A DNA stretch of 64,000 bases from Halomonas beimenensis (lineage in GTDB: Bacteria; Pseudomonadota; Gammaproteobacteria; Pseudomonadales; Halomonadaceae), in NCBI RefSeq assembly GCF_002549795.1, contig NZ_CP021435.1, positions 124,001-188,000 on the forward strand, given 5' to 3'. This document shows, in pieces, positions 20,556 through 29,606 of the stretch; within the stretch, counting starts at the first letter, position 1, and each line of letters begins with the position of its first letter. Below the pieces are notes generated by a model, which was given only the letters and a program-made list of their open reading frames with translations, was not told the DNA's origin and did no database searches. A program made the position numbers and the translations under genes.

Positions 20556-21958
20556 CAGTCGCGGCGTCCCAGCGCGGCCAGGGCCTCGCGGGCCCGCTGG
20601 GCGGCGGCGCGGACCTGGTCGGGGGCGGTACCGCCGATATGGTTGCGGGCGGCCACCGAGCCTTCCAGGGTCAGCACCTCGAAGACGTCCTGCTCGATGA
20701 CGTCGGAGAAGCGGCGCAGCTCCTCGAGGCTCATGTCGGAAAGGTCCTTGCCCTCGGCGAGGCCATAAGCCACGGACTGGCCGACGATCTCGTGGGCGTC
20801 ACGAAAGGCCACGCCGCGGCACACCAGGTAGTCGGCCAGGTCGGTAGCGGTGGAGAAGCCCTTGCGGGCGGCCTCGCGCATGTTGTCGGCCTTGGCCTCG
20901 ATGGCCGGCACCATGTCGGCGAAGGCCTTGAGGCAGTCCTGGACGGTGGTCAGGGCGTCGAACAGCGGCTCCTTGTCCTCCTGGTTGTCCTTGTTGTAGG
21001 CCAGCGGCTGGGACTTCATCAGGGTCAGCAGCCCCATCAGGTGGCCGTAGACCCGGCCGGTCTTGCCGCGCACCAGTTCCGGCACGTCCGGGTTCTTCTT
21101 CTGCGGCATGATCGAGGAGCCGGTGCAGAAGCGATCCGGCAGGTCGATGAAGTCGAACTGGGCGCTGGTCCACAGCACCAGTTCCTCGCTCATCCGCGAC
21201 AGGTGCATCAGCAGGGTGCTGGCGAAGGCGGTGAACTCGATGGCGAAGTCCCGGTCGCTGACGGCGTCGAGGCTGTTCTCGGCAGGGCGGTCGAAGCCCA
21301 GCAGCTCGGCTGTCACGTGCCGGTCGATGGGGTAGGTAGTGCCGGCCAGGGCGGCGGCGCCCAGGGGCAGCACGTTGACCCGCTTGCGGCAGTCGAGCAG
21401 TCGCTCCTGGTCCCGGGCCAGCATCTCCTGCCAGGCCAGCAGGTGGTGGCCGAAGGTCACCGGCTGGGCGGTCTGCAGATGGGTGAAGCCGGGCATGATG
21501 GTCTCCGCCTCGCGGTCGGCCAGCTCGATCAGACCCTCGCGAAGGCGCGTCAGCTCGGCGGCGACGGTGTCGATCTCGTCGCGCAGGAAGAGGCGGATGT
21601 CGGTGGCGACCTGGTCGTTGCGCGAGCGCCCGGTATGCAGCTTCTTGCCGGTGATGCCGATCTTCTCGGTGAGGCGTGCCTCGATGTTCATGTGCACGTC
21701 CTCGAGCGCCACGGACCACTCGAAGGTCCCGGCCTCGATCTCCGCCTGGACCTCGTCGAGGCCGCCCAGGATGGCGTCGCGCTCCTCCTCGCTGAGCACC
21801 CCGACCCGGGCCAGCATGGTGGCGTGGGCCCGGGAGCCCTGGATGTCGTGAAGGGCCAGGCGCCGGTCGAAGTCGACCGAGGCGGTGAAGCGGGCGACGA
21901 AGGCATCGGTGGGCTCGCTGAAGCGGCCGCCCCAGGACTGGTTGGTGGTCTGGCTCAT
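20555..21958 (-). CDS. argH: Argininosuccinate lyase
   Basis: A 467-residue member of the fumarase/aspartase superfamily that cleaves argininosuccinate to arginine and fumarate. The superfamily signature [12 protein letters not shown] and the segments TGRSRNDQV and [12 protein letters not shown] are present. The ATG at 21958 gives the usual start [13 protein letters not shown]; the upstream in-frame extension covers non-conserved sequence. It heads the argH-lptM-lysA-dapF-DUF484-xerC-yigB operon and is divergent from hemC. Confidence 0.97.
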   Translation of the reverse strand: MSQTTNQSWGGRFSEPTDAFVARFTASVDFDRRLALHDIQGSRAHATMLARVGVLSEEERDAILGGLDEVQAEIEAGTFEWSVALEDVHMNIEARLTEKIGITGKKLHTGRSRNDQVATDIRLFLRDEIDTVAAELTRLREGLIELADREAETIMPGFTHLQTAQPVTFGHHLLAWQEMLARDQERLLDCRKRVNVLPLGAAALAGTTYPIDRHVTAELLGFDRPAENSLDAVSDRDFAIEFTAFASTLLMHLSRMSEELVLWTSAQFDFIDLPDRFCTGSSIMPQKKNPDVPELVRGKTGRVYGHLMGLLTLMKSQPLAYNKDNQEDKEPLFDALTTVQDCLKAFADMVPAIEAKADNMREAARKGFSTATDLADYLVCRGVAFRDAHEIVGQSVAYGLAEGKDLSDMSLEELRRFSDVIEQDVFEVLTLEGSVAARNHIGGTAPDQVRAAAQRAREALAALGRRD

Positions 21959-22040
21959 CGGGCTGACATCCTGCATGGCTGAAGGGGTGGAGCCGGGCCG
22001 GGCGGCGCACGGCGGGCCGGGCCGGCTTGACATGGCGGAA

Positions 22041-22049
22041 AGTGTACCA
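22041..22049 (-). promoter_or_regulatory. Extended -10 promoter candidate for the argH operon
   Basis: On the minus strand TGGTACACT fits an extended -10 box about 85 bases upstream of the argH start. No clear -35 was seen. For the divergent hemC, TATGAT at 22129-22134 is a possible -10. Confidence 0.4.
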
Positions 22050-22208
22050 GAGTCCACGGGCCAGGCGAGGGGGCGCCCCGGGCGACTCTCCCGGGAGGTG
22101 CCGATTTTTCCTGGCCTGCCGGGTCCTTTATGATGATGGCAAATCATGAGATCACCGGGCGCCGGCGCGAAGGCGCCGGAGCACGCGAACCGGTACGGGG
22201 AGAACCAC

Positions 22209-23150
22209 GTGCAAGCCATCGAAACGCTGCGTATCGCCACCCGCAAGAGTCAACTGGCCATGTGGCAGGCCGAACACGTCCGCGACCGCCTCATGGCGGC
22301 CCACCCCGGCCTGAAGGTGGAGTTGGTGGCCATGGCCACCCGGGGCGACAAGATCCTCGACACGCCGCTGGCCAAGGTCGGCGGCAAGGGGCTCTTCGTC
22401 AAGGAGCTGGAGGAGGCGATGCTCGACGGCCGGGCCGACATCGCCGTGCATTCCATGAAGGACGTGCCCATGCATTTTCCCGAGAGCCTGGGGCTGTCGG
22501 TGATCCTCGAGGGGGCCGAGCCTACCGACGCCTTCGTCTCCAACCATTACGCCTCCCTGGACGAACTGCCCGAGGGCGCGCGGATCGGCACCTCCAGCCT
22601 GCGCCGCGGGCTGCAGGTGCGCGAGGCTCGCCCCGACCTGGAGGTGCTGAACCTGCGCGGCAACGTCCAGACCCGGCTGGGCAAGCTCGATGCCGGCGAG
22701 TTCGACGCCATCCTGCTGGCCACGTCCGGCCTCAAGCGCCTGGGACTCGGCGAGCGCATCGCCATGGAACTGCCGCCGGAGGTCTGCCTGCCGGCCTGCG
22801 GGCAGGGGGCCCTGGGCATCGAGTGCCGCATGCATGATGCCGAACTGATCTCCCTGCTGGCCCCCCTGGACGACCCGACCACCGCCACCCGGGTGCGGGC
22901 CGAGCGCGCCCTGAACACTCGCCTCGAGGGGGGGTGTCAGGTGCCCATCGCCGGGCATGCCGTCTTCGATGACGACGGCCAGACGCTCTGGCTGCGAGCC
23001 CTGGTCGGCAACCCCGAGGGAACCCGGGTGCTGCGTGCCGAGGGGCGCGGTTCCCTCCACGAGCCCGAGGCGCTGGGTATCCGGGTGGCCGAGGAACTGC
23101 TCGACATGGGGGCCGGCGAGATCCTCGCCGAGGTCTACGGCGCCGGCTGA
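22209..23150 (+). CDS. hemC: Hydroxymethylbilane synthase (porphobilinogen deaminase)
   Basis: A 313-residue haem-pathway enzyme that polymerises four porphobilinogens into hydroxymethylbilane. The dipyrromethane cofactor attaches to Cys243 ([10 protein letters not shown]), and the catalytic aspartate is Asp85 (HSMKDVP). I chose the GTG at 22209 because a GGGGAGAA ribosome site precedes it and it gives the family length (E. coli 313); an ATG 21 codons upstream adds unconserved sequence. The stop overlaps the hemD ATG by one base. Confidence 0.96.
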   Translation: MQAIETLRIATRKSQLAMWQAEHVRDRLMAAHPGLKVELVAMATRGDKILDTPLAKVGGKGLFVKELEEAMLDGRADIAVHSMKDVPMHFPESLGLSVILEGAEPTDAFVSNHYASLDELPEGARIGTSSLRRGLQVREARPDLEVLNLRGNVQTRLGKLDAGEFDAILLATSGLKRLGLGERIAMELPPEVCLPACGQGALGIECRMHDAELISLLAPLDDPTTATRVRAERALNTRLEGGCQVPIAGHAVFDDDGQTLWLRALVGNPEGTRVLRAEGRGSLHEPEALGIRVAEELLDMGAGEILAEVYGAG

Positions 23151-23938
23151 TGGCGACCCCGCCGGTCCTGATCTGCCGCCCCGGTCCCCGTGCGTCCGTT
23201 CTGGCCGAGGCCATCGCCGCGCGGGGCTTCGCCGTGGAGCATGGCGAGGCGATGGCCCTGGAGGCTCTCCCGGAGAGCCCCGAGATGCGGGCGGCCTGGC
23301 TGGACTTCGACCAGTTCCGCCGGGTGGTGGTGGTCAGCCCCTATGCCGCCGACTGCCTCGCCGAGGCCCTGGATCGCTACTGGCCCCAGCTGCCGGTGGG
23401 CATCGACTACTACGCCGTGGGGGCGGCCACGGCGGCCACGCTGCACCGTGAGCTGGGCGTGCGGGTGCATGTCCCCGCCACGGGCGGCGAGACCACCAGC
23501 GAGGCGCTGCTCGCCCTGGGCTCCTTGCAACGCCTCGACGATCAGCGGGTGCTGCTGGTGGCGGGCGAGGGTGGCCGGCCGCTGCTCGCCGAGACGCTGA
23601 GCGAACGGGGCGCCCGCGTGACCCGGCTGGCGCTCTATCGGCGGCGATTGCTGGAGCCGGACGCCTCCCTGCGTCGGCGCCTGGCCGAGGGCGACTATCG
23701 GGCGTTGGTGATCACCAGCGGAGAAATCCTCGAACATCTGGCAAGATGGTGCTCGCCGGCCGCCTTGAACCAACCGCTAATCGTGTCCAGTACCCGGTTG
23801 GCTACACTGGCCGGCACGCTGGGGTTTCGTCGCCCCGTCGTGGCGTCGGGGGCCACGCCCGCCGCCCTGGCGGCCGCGGTGGCCGAGGAGGACCCGGAGA
23901 AGGCCGATATCGATCATGACGATCTCGAAAAGGGCTAG
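23150..23938 (+). CDS. hemD: Uroporphyrinogen-III synthase
   Basis: A 262-residue enzyme that cyclises hydroxymethylbilane to uroporphyrinogen III. Sequence conservation in this family is low, but the start PPVLICRPGPRA, the middle RVLLVAGEGGRPLLAETL and the position straight after hemC are diagnostic. The TGATG overlap with hemC indicates coupled translation. Confidence 0.92.
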   Translation: MATPPVLICRPGPRASVLAEAIAARGFAVEHGEAMALEALPESPEMRAAWLDFDQFRRVVVVSPYAADCLAEALDRYWPQLPVGIDYYAVGAATAATLHRELGVRVHVPATGGETTSEALLALGSLQRLDDQRVLLVAGEGGRPLLAETLSERGARVTRLALYRRRLLEPDASLRRRLAEGDYRALVITSGEILEHLARWCSPAALNQPLIVSSTRLATLAGTLGFRRPVVASGATPAALAAAVAEEDPEKADIDHDDLEKG

Positions 23939-23944
23939 CGACAG

Positions 23945-25333
23945 ATGAGCAATCAACACAACGATCAGGACGAACAACAGACGCCTTCCGACGAGGCCTC
24001 GAGCGGTGCCGGCTCGGCACCCGAGGACCGCCCGGGAGGTGCCGGGGCCGGCAGGTCCGGCGGCTCGTCGTCGCGCCGATCGCGACGCCGCGGCAAGGGC
24101 AACGGCCCGGCCGGCGACAAGGCCGCGGATGCCGCCTCGTCCTCCTCTCCCTCCGACGCCGCCAAGAGCGGTGGCGAGCCCAGGGCCGCCTCCGGCACCA
24201 AGGCCCCGTCCGGCAAGGCGCCGTCCGACAAGCCCGAAACGAAGGCCAAGGCGGCGACCGGCCAGGGGGGCGGATCCGCCACGGGCGGCGGCAGCGGCCA
24301 GGATGGCAAGGGCGGTGGCAAGGCCGGCCCCCTGGCCCTGGGGCTGGTGATCCTGCTGGGTGTCGGCGGCGCGGCCTTCGGCTGGCAGGTCTGGCAGAAG
24401 CTGGAGAGCCAGCAGCAGCGCCTGGCCGCCCTGCCCGAATCGCCGGCCACCGAGTCCCAGCTCGACGACCTGGCGAGCCGGCTGGAAAGCGCCCAGGGCG
24501 AGCGCGAGTCGGCCATCGCCGCCTTGCGCAGCGACTTCTCGGAGTATCGGGACGGCGTCGACCAGGCCCTCGACCGGGTGCTCGAGGAACTGTCCAGCGA
24601 GCAGCAGACCGACGAGCGCGAGTGGCTTCATGCCGAGGCCGCCTATCTGCTGCGCCTGGCCAACCAGCGGCTTCAGCTGGAGCGTGACGTCGAGGGCGCC
24701 GCGGCGCTGCTGCGCACCGCCGACGAGCGGCTGCGCGAGGCGGACAACCCGGCGCTGCTGCCGGTGCGCCGCGAGATCGCCTCGGAACTGGCCGCCCTGG
24801 AGGCCGTCCCGCGGGTCGACCGTACCGGCCTCTACCTGGCGCTCAACGCCCAGCAGGAGCGGATCGCCGGCCTGCCCCTGGCCCAGGACATCGAGGAGAT
24901 CGCCGCCGATGCCACCATCGAGGAGGCGCCCAGCGGTGCCTGGCAGCAGCAGCTGGCGCGTTTCGGCGAGGAGCTCAAGGACCTGGTCACGGTGCGCCGG
25001 CACGACGAGGCCCTGGAGGCGCTGATCTCGCCGGAACAGGAGTCGTACCTGCGCCAGAGCGTGAGGCTGATCCTCGAGCAGGCCCAGCTGGCCCTGCTCA
25101 AGGAGGAGCAGCCGCTGTATGACGCCAGCCTCGACAAGGCGCTGACCCTGATCCGCGGCTACTACGACACCGGCCATGACGGCGTCCAGGCGGTCCTCTC
25201 GCGGCTCGAGGAGCTCAAGGGTCGCAGCATCCGCCCCGAGCTGCCCGACATCAGCGGCTCCCAGCAGGCGCTGGCGAGCTTCATCGAGCACCGCTTCGAG
25301 GCCGGCGCGAACGGCCAGGGAGATGAGGCATGA
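23945..25333 (+). CDS. hemX: HemX family protein
   Basis: A 462-residue single-pass inner-membrane protein of the HemX (DUF513) family, commonly mislabelled as a uroporphyrin methyltransferase. Residues 1-118 form a low-complexity Ala/Gly/Ser/Lys/Asp-rich cytoplasmic tail. A membrane helix (about 122-142, LALGLVILLGVGGAAFGWQV) is followed by a coiled coil and a periplasmic helical domain. It has no methyltransferase motifs. It lies between hemD and hemY and overlaps hemY by four bases; its precise role in haem synthesis is unknown. Confidence 0.88.
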   Translation: MSNQHNDQDEQQTPSDEASSGAGSAPEDRPGGAGAGRSGGSSSRRSRRRGKGNGPAGDKAADAASSSSPSDAAKSGGEPRAASGTKAPSGKAPSDKPETKAKAATGQGGGSATGGGSGQDGKGGGKAGPLALGLVILLGVGGAAFGWQVWQKLESQQQRLAALPESPATESQLDDLASRLESAQGERESAIAALRSDFSEYRDGVDQALDRVLEELSSEQQTDEREWLHAEAAYLLRLANQRLQLERDVEGAAALLRTADERLREADNPALLPVRREIASELAALEAVPRVDRTGLYLALNAQQERIAGLPLAQDIEEIAADATIEEAPSGAWQQQLARFGEELKDLVTVRRHDEALEALISPEQESYLRQSVRLILEQAQLALLKEEQPLYDASLDKALTLIRGYYDTGHDGVQAVLSRLEELKGRSIRPELPDISGSQQALASFIEHRFEAGANGQGDEA

Positions 25334-26583
25334 GAAAGCTGATCCTGCTCGTGGTCCTGGGCCTGGCGGTCGGGGCCCTGTTCGGCCAGCTGATGATGTC
25401 GGTGCCCGGCTACTGGCTGGTGCGGGTGGGCGACACCTCGGTCCAGACCTCCTTCTGGTTCGGCCTAGTGCTGCTGCTCGCCGCCTTCATCGTCCTGCAC
25501 TTCGCCCTTCGGCTGCTGATGCGCCTGACCCGGCCGGTCTCGCGCTTCAAGGTCTGGAACAGCCGTTCCCGCAACCGGACCGCCATGAAGCGTACGGTGC
25601 GGGGCCTCGTGGCCCTGGCCGAAGGCCGCTGGAAGCGCGCCGAGAAGTCCCTGGTCAAGGCCGCCGACGACTCCAGCACGCCGCTGGTCAACTACCTGTC
25701 CGCGGCCCTGGCGGCCCACTACCAGGGGCGCTACGAGCAGGCCGATACCCTGCTCAAGCGGGCCCACCTCAGTACCGAGGGTGCCGACACCGCCGTCGGC
25801 CTGATGCAGGCCCAGTTGATGCTGGACCGCCAGCAGTACGAGGAGGCCCTGGCGATCCTGACCCGGCTGGACCGCCACCTGCCCAATCACCCCCAGGTGC
25901 TCAAGCAGCTCAAGCAGGCCTACATCAGCCTGAGCGACTGGGACGGACTGCGCCGCCTGATGCCGCGTCTCGGTGCCCAGCACCTGATCTCCCAGGACGA
26001 GCGCGAGCAGCTCGAGCTGCGCGCCTATCGCGAGCTGATCTCCCGGGAGGCGCGTCAACCGGGCGACATCGAGCGGGTCCGCAACCTCTGGGCGGACATG
26101 CCCGACCACCTGCGCGGCAACGCCGACCTGATCGTGCTCTACGCCGAGGCCCTGGTGCGCGGCAACGAGCAGGGCATCGCCGAGCGGCTGCTGCGCCACT
26201 CCCTGAAGGAGCACTGGGACAGCCGACTGGTGCTGCGCTACGGCCTGCTCGAGGTGGATCCCGCCCGCCAGCTGGTGGTGGCCGAGAAGTGGCTGCAGGA
26301 GCGGCCCAACGACCCGGACCTGTTGCTGACCCTGGGCCGGCTGTCGCTGCGCAACGCGTACTGGGGCAAGGCCCAGGAGTACTTCGAGGCCAGCCAGCGA
26401 CAGCGCCCCAGCGGGGTGGTCTGCGCCGAGCTGGCGAGGCTCTACGCCAACCTGGGCGAGCACAACAAGAGCCAGCTCTACTATCGTCAGAGCGTCGAGC
26501 TGCTCGACAAGTCGCTGCCCTCCCTGCCCCAGCCCACCGAGCCCGAGGACACCCTGGCGCGCAATGCCCAGGCGGCGTCCTGA
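25330..26583 (+). CDS. hemY: HemY: haem-biosynthesis-associated TPR protein
   Basis: A 417-residue inner-membrane protein of the proteobacterial HemY type (not the Bacillus oxidase of the same name). Two membrane helices occupy residues 1-65 (LILLVVLGLAVGALFG and FWFGLVLLLAAFIVLHF). The remainder is tetratricopeptide-like helical repeats, for example YQGRYEQADTLLKRAHL and NAYWGKAQEYFEASQ. It is last in the hemCDXY operon, with a strong terminator after it. Confidence 0.9.
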   Translation: MRKLILLVVLGLAVGALFGQLMMSVPGYWLVRVGDTSVQTSFWFGLVLLLAAFIVLHFALRLLMRLTRPVSRFKVWNSRSRNRTAMKRTVRGLVALAEGRWKRAEKSLVKAADDSSTPLVNYLSAALAAHYQGRYEQADTLLKRAHLSTEGADTAVGLMQAQLMLDRQQYEEALAILTRLDRHLPNHPQVLKQLKQAYISLSDWDGLRRLMPRLGAQHLISQDEREQLELRAYRELISREARQPGDIERVRNLWADMPDHLRGNADLIVLYAEALVRGNEQGIAERLLRHSLKEHWDSRLVLRYGLLEVDPARQLVVAEKWLQERPNDPDLLLTLGRLSLRNAYWGKAQEYFEASQRQRPSGVVCAELARLYANLGEHNKSQLYYRQSVELLDKSLPSLPQPTEPEDTLARNAQAAS

Positions 26584-26611
26584 CGCCGGGACGCCACGGC
26601 CGGAACCAGAA

Positions 26612-26635
26612 GGGGGCTGCCGATCGGCAGCCCCC
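26612..26635. terminator. Bidirectional terminator between hemY and the MscS-family gene
   Basis: GGGGGCTGCC and its complement form a perfect 10-bp stem with a GATC loop, flanked by AA and TT. It lies between convergent hemY and the mechanosensitive channel gene, 28 bases after the hemY stop. Confidence 0.75.
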
Positions 26636-26661
26636 TTCGCGTTGGGTGCGGGACCCGGCGC

Positions 26662-28953
26662 TCAGTCCTCGTCGCCGCGGTTGTGCACCTCCGGGGGCGC
26701 CTCGTCCGGGGAGGAGGCAGCCAGTCGCCGTTCGCTCGAGCCGTCGTCCGCGGCGGCGTCCCGCGGCATGACCCGCACGTTGGCCGGCGGCGCGCCGCCC
26801 TCCTTGTCCACCCCGAAGTAGAGGGTGGTATGGGGGAAGGGGATCTCGATGCCGGCGGCGTCGAAGTGCCGCTTGACCAGGCGGTTGTAGGCGCGGCCCA
26901 CGGCCCACTGGTTGCCCGGCGTGGTCTTGATGCGCACCCGGATGTTCACCGAGCTGTCGGCCAGGGCGGTGACGCCCGAGACCTCCAGCGGCTCGAGCAG
27001 GCTGGCCTTGTGCTCCTCGTCGCCGGAGAGTTCCTCGAAGGCGTTGCGCAGCGCCTGGATGGCCTCGTCGATGTCCTCGCGGTAGGCGATGCCGTACTCG
27101 CCGACGTGGTAGGCGAAGTCGCGCATGTAGTTGGAGACGGTGTCGACGCTGGAGAAGGGCACGATGTGGTAAGTGCCGTTGAGGTCGCGGATGCCCACCG
27201 AGCGGATGCTGAGCTTCTCGGCCACGCCGGTGACGCCGCCCACGGTGATGACGTCGCCGGTGTTCATGGCGTTCTCCACCTGGATGAAGATGCCGGTGAT
27301 GATGTCCTGGACCAGCTTCTGGGCCCCGAACCCGATGGCCAGGCCCAGCACCCCGGCGCCGGCGATCAGCGGGCCGATGTTGATGCCGATCTCGGCCAGC
27401 ACGATCATCGCGGTCAGGGTGATCAGGGCGATGGCCAGGGCGTTGCGGAACAGGGCCAGCAGCGTCTGGGCACGGGCCGAGGGCACGCCGCCGCCGGTCT
27501 CGGGGCTGAGCTTGTGCTCGATCAGGCTGGCCAGGCCCAGCCAGGTGGCCGCGGCGACCACCAGGATCAGGAAGACGCTGACCAGCTTGCCGACCAGGCC
27601 GCGACCGGCCTCGGAGGCGTACCAGCCGGCCAGGTCGAAGGCCCCCCAGGCGCTGAGCACCACCATCGCCACGCCGATCAGGATCACCGCGCGTATCACC
27701 CGCAGGGCGGTGGGGACATAGCTGTTGAGGCGTGGCTCGAGCAGCGGCAGCTTGCGCCGCAGGTCGTCGCCGAGCCGGATGCGCCGGCCGATGGTCTGGG
27801 TCAGGAAGGACGACACCAGCATGCCCACCAGGACCGTGACCAGGGTCTGCAGGGTGGCCAGCAGCACGAAGGGCAGGGCATCCTCCGGGCGCGTCAGGGT
27901 CAGCACCAGCACCACCGTGAAGTAGGCCAGGGCGAAGAGGTGCCAGGTGCGGGCGAACAGCTGCAACGAGACCCGGCTGGCGGTCATGGTCGTCTGGCCG
28001 GCCTTGCGGTTCAGGGCCTCGCGCAGGCGCTGGCGGTTGCCCAGCACCACGGCCACCGCATACGCGTAGGCGCCGAGCATGATCAGGGTGCCGACGGCCT
28101 TGCCGAGGGTGGGGGACAGGTAGGCGTTGACCAGCGGCACCACCACCATCAGCCCGTACCCGGCCAGGCCGATCAGCCGGGCGATCCAGCGGTTCCAGTA
28201 GGAGGCGTCGCCGGCGGCGATGGGCAGCAGGCGCAGGCCCTCGTAGCGCGAGGCGAACAGCGTGCGCACCGCGGCCTTGAGCAGCTCGATGACCAGGAAG
28301 GCATTGAGGAACAGCGAGGCTCGGGTGGACAGCTCGCCGCTTTCGCCCACCGCGAAGGTGGCCACCAGGTTGCCGCCCACGTACGCCAGGGCGACCACCA
28401 GCACGTCGACCAGGGCCGCCAGGGCCACCCCGATCACCAGCCGTATCAGTGGCTGCAGGCCTTGCCCGGTCAGCGTCCATTGGCTGAGCCGGGTGAAGAC
28501 CGGGCGCGCCAGCCGGCGAATGACCAGGAAGAGCGCCACGGTGGCCAGGATCACCAGCCCCAGGTTGATGGCGGCGCCGACGAAGGCGGCCATGTCGAAG
28601 GTGCCGTCCTCGCCCAGGCCGTCGCTGAACAGCCCTCCCAGTGCCTGGACCAGGCCGCTCAGCTGATTGCCGAGATCGCCGGCGATGCGGCTGGTGGCCT
28701 CGGCCAGCCGGCGTGGCAGCGAGGGTTCGGCCAAGGCGCCGTCCGCGGCCTGGGCCGGAGCGGCCTCGGCCAGGCCGCGAAGCCGGTCGATGAGCTGCTG
28801 GCGGGTCTCGGGATTCTCCAGCAGTTCGGCGAGGGTGGCATTGGCATCGGCCGCGCCCGGGGCGCCGGCCTCCTGGGCCTGGGCGGGGGCGGCCACCAGC
28901 AGCAGGGCCAGTAGCCAGGCGCCGATGGGGAAGAGGAGTCGTCGGACGTTCAC
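26662..28953 (-). CDS. Large MscS-family mechanosensitive channel (YbiO-like)
   Basis: A 763-residue membrane protein, close to the length of E. coli YbiO (741). A signal peptide (about 1-24, ending AQA) precedes a periplasmic helical region (to about 140), then roughly ten membrane helices and a C-terminal MscS core: pore helix GVLGLAIGFGAQKLVQDI, beta domain NTGDVITVGGVTGVAEKL and IPFPHTTLYFG near the end. Such channels release solutes on hypo-osmotic shock, useful for a halophile. The GTG at 28953 has a well spaced GGAGG; upstream ATGs would mask the signal peptide. Confidence 0.88.
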   Translation of the reverse strand: MNVRRLLFPIGAWLLALLLVAAPAQAQEAGAPGAADANATLAELLENPETRQQLIDRLRGLAEAAPAQAADGALAEPSLPRRLAEATSRIAGDLGNQLSGLVQALGGLFSDGLGEDGTFDMAAFVGAAINLGLVILATVALFLVIRRLARPVFTRLSQWTLTGQGLQPLIRLVIGVALAALVDVLVVALAYVGGNLVATFAVGESGELSTRASLFLNAFLVIELLKAAVRTLFASRYEGLRLLPIAAGDASYWNRWIARLIGLAGYGLMVVVPLVNAYLSPTLGKAVGTLIMLGAYAYAVAVVLGNRQRLREALNRKAGQTTMTASRVSLQLFARTWHLFALAYFTVVLVLTLTRPEDALPFVLLATLQTLVTVLVGMLVSSFLTQTIGRRIRLGDDLRRKLPLLEPRLNSYVPTALRVIRAVILIGVAMVVLSAWGAFDLAGWYASEAGRGLVGKLVSVFLILVVAAATWLGLASLIEHKLSPETGGGVPSARAQTLLALFRNALAIALITLTAMIVLAEIGINIGPLIAGAGVLGLAIGFGAQKLVQDIITGIFIQVENAMNTGDVITVGGVTGVAEKLSIRSVGIRDLNGTYHIVPFSSVDTVSNYMRDFAYHVGEYGIAYREDIDEAIQALRNAFEELSGDEEHKASLLEPLEVSGVTALADSSVNIRVRIKTTPGNQWAVGRAYNRLVKRHFDAAGIEIPFPHTTLYFGVDKEGGAPPANVRVMPRDAAADDGSSERRLAASSPDEAPPEVHNRGDED

Positions 28954-29077
28954 GCGTTTGGCCTCCGTGTCGGGCGTGGATGAGTCGCCAGGGATGATGC
29001 TCCCAGGCCAGCCGGGTCGCGTCGAGTCCCGTGGGGGCATCATGGTGTACCGATATTGTACAAGATATAACGCGTGT

Positions 29078-29163
29078 GCCATATTTGGAGGGCCCCTCGA
29101 GGCTCCAGCCCTCTTCGCAAGGCAAGCATGCCTCTTCGCCGCCCGACCGGGTGGCGTTTTTTT
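29078..29163 (+). ncRNA. Candidate small RNA or leader ending in an intrinsic terminator
   Basis: A TATAAC -10-like box at 29066-29071 would start an RNA near 29078 that ends at a strong intrinsic terminator at 29163, giving about 86 nucleotides. Folding elements are GAGGGC/GCCCTC (29088 and 29108), a GGCA/TGCC hairpin at 29121-29132 and a direct repeat CCTCTTCGC. The -35 is poor, so the start is uncertain. It could be an independent small RNA or an attenuated leader of crcB. The fluoride riboswitch consensus was looked for and not recognised. Confidence 0.35.
29137..29163 (+). terminator. Strong intrinsic terminator upstream of crcB
   Basis: CGCCGCCC pairs with GGGTGGCG (one G-U pair) across a GACC loop and is followed by seven Ts. 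It points along the plus strand and stands 57 bases before the first crcB start, where no upstream plus-strand gene ends. Confidence 0.8.
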
Positions 29164-29190
29164 GTGACGCCTTCCCGGCTCGGCTAGCAT
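29162..29190 (+). promoter_or_regulatory. Sigma-70 promoter candidate for the crcB pair
   Basis: TTGTGA (29162-29167) and TAGCAT (29185-29190) are spaced by exactly 17 bases, 30 bases before the first crcB start. It begins at the T-run of the preceding terminator, so crcB transcription could be independent of the upstream RNA. Confidence 0.5.
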
Positions 29191-29219
29191 GGTCGCGCGA
29201 CGAGAGAAGGGAGACGCTC

Positions 29220-29606
29220 ATGGGCATCGGGATGATGGGGTTGGCCTGGGTGGCGCTGGGTGGCGCGTTGGGCGGCATGGCCCGGCTGGCCGTCTCGGAG
29301 GTCGTGGGGCGCCGGCTCGGCCGCGCCTTCCCCTGGGGGACCCTGGCGGTCAACGTCGTCGGCACCCTGGCCATCGGCGCGCTGGCCGCCCGCAGTGGCT
29401 GGCCCACGGTCGTCGGCCCGGCCTGGCTGGCCCTCGCGGTGGGGGGGCTGGGCGGCTTCACCACGGTGTCTTCCTTCAGCCTGCAGACCCTGGCCCTGTG
29501 GCAGGAAGGCCGCCCGGCGGCGGCCCTCGGCAACGTCCTGGCCTCCCTGGCGCTCGGCCTCGGGGCCGGTGGGCTCGGCTGGTGGCTGGCCGGAGGCGTG
29601 ACATGA
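29220..29606 (+). CDS. crcB: Fluoride exporter CrcB/Fluc, first of a pair
   Basis: A 128-residue four-helix Fluc-type fluoride channel. Conserved elements are the pore asparagine in WGTLAVNVVGT and the GGFTT loop in GGLGGFTTVSSFS. The ATG at 29220 is preceded by AAGGGAG. It overlaps a second crcB by four bases, so the two subunits are probably made together as a heterodimer, as is known for some bacteria with paired genes. It exports toxic cytoplasmic fluoride across the inner membrane. Confidence 0.92.
   Translation: MGIGMMGLAWVALGGALGGMARLAVSEVVGRRLGRAFPWGTLAVNVVGTLAIGALAARSGWPTVVGPAWLALAVGGLGGFTTVSSFSLQTLALWQEGRPAAALGNVLASLALGLGAGGLGWWLAGGVT

Larger units (their letters stand above)
28954..29219. 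other. Divergent intergenic region with an AT-rich island
   Basis: This 266-base gap separates the channel gene (minus) from crcB (plus). It contains an AT-rich island (29049-29089) unlike the surrounding GC-rich DNA, with the 8-base palindrome TTGTACAA at 29056-29063, a TATAAC hexamer at 29066-29071, a strong terminator and a crcB promoter, described separately. No protein-coding gene is supported. Confidence 0.6.

Noticed and set aside
29060..29163. Fluoride (crcB-motif) riboswitch
   Set aside because: Position and terminator would fit, but the conserved blocks (GGCGATG near the start and CTGATG...CTAC near the end) could not be found.
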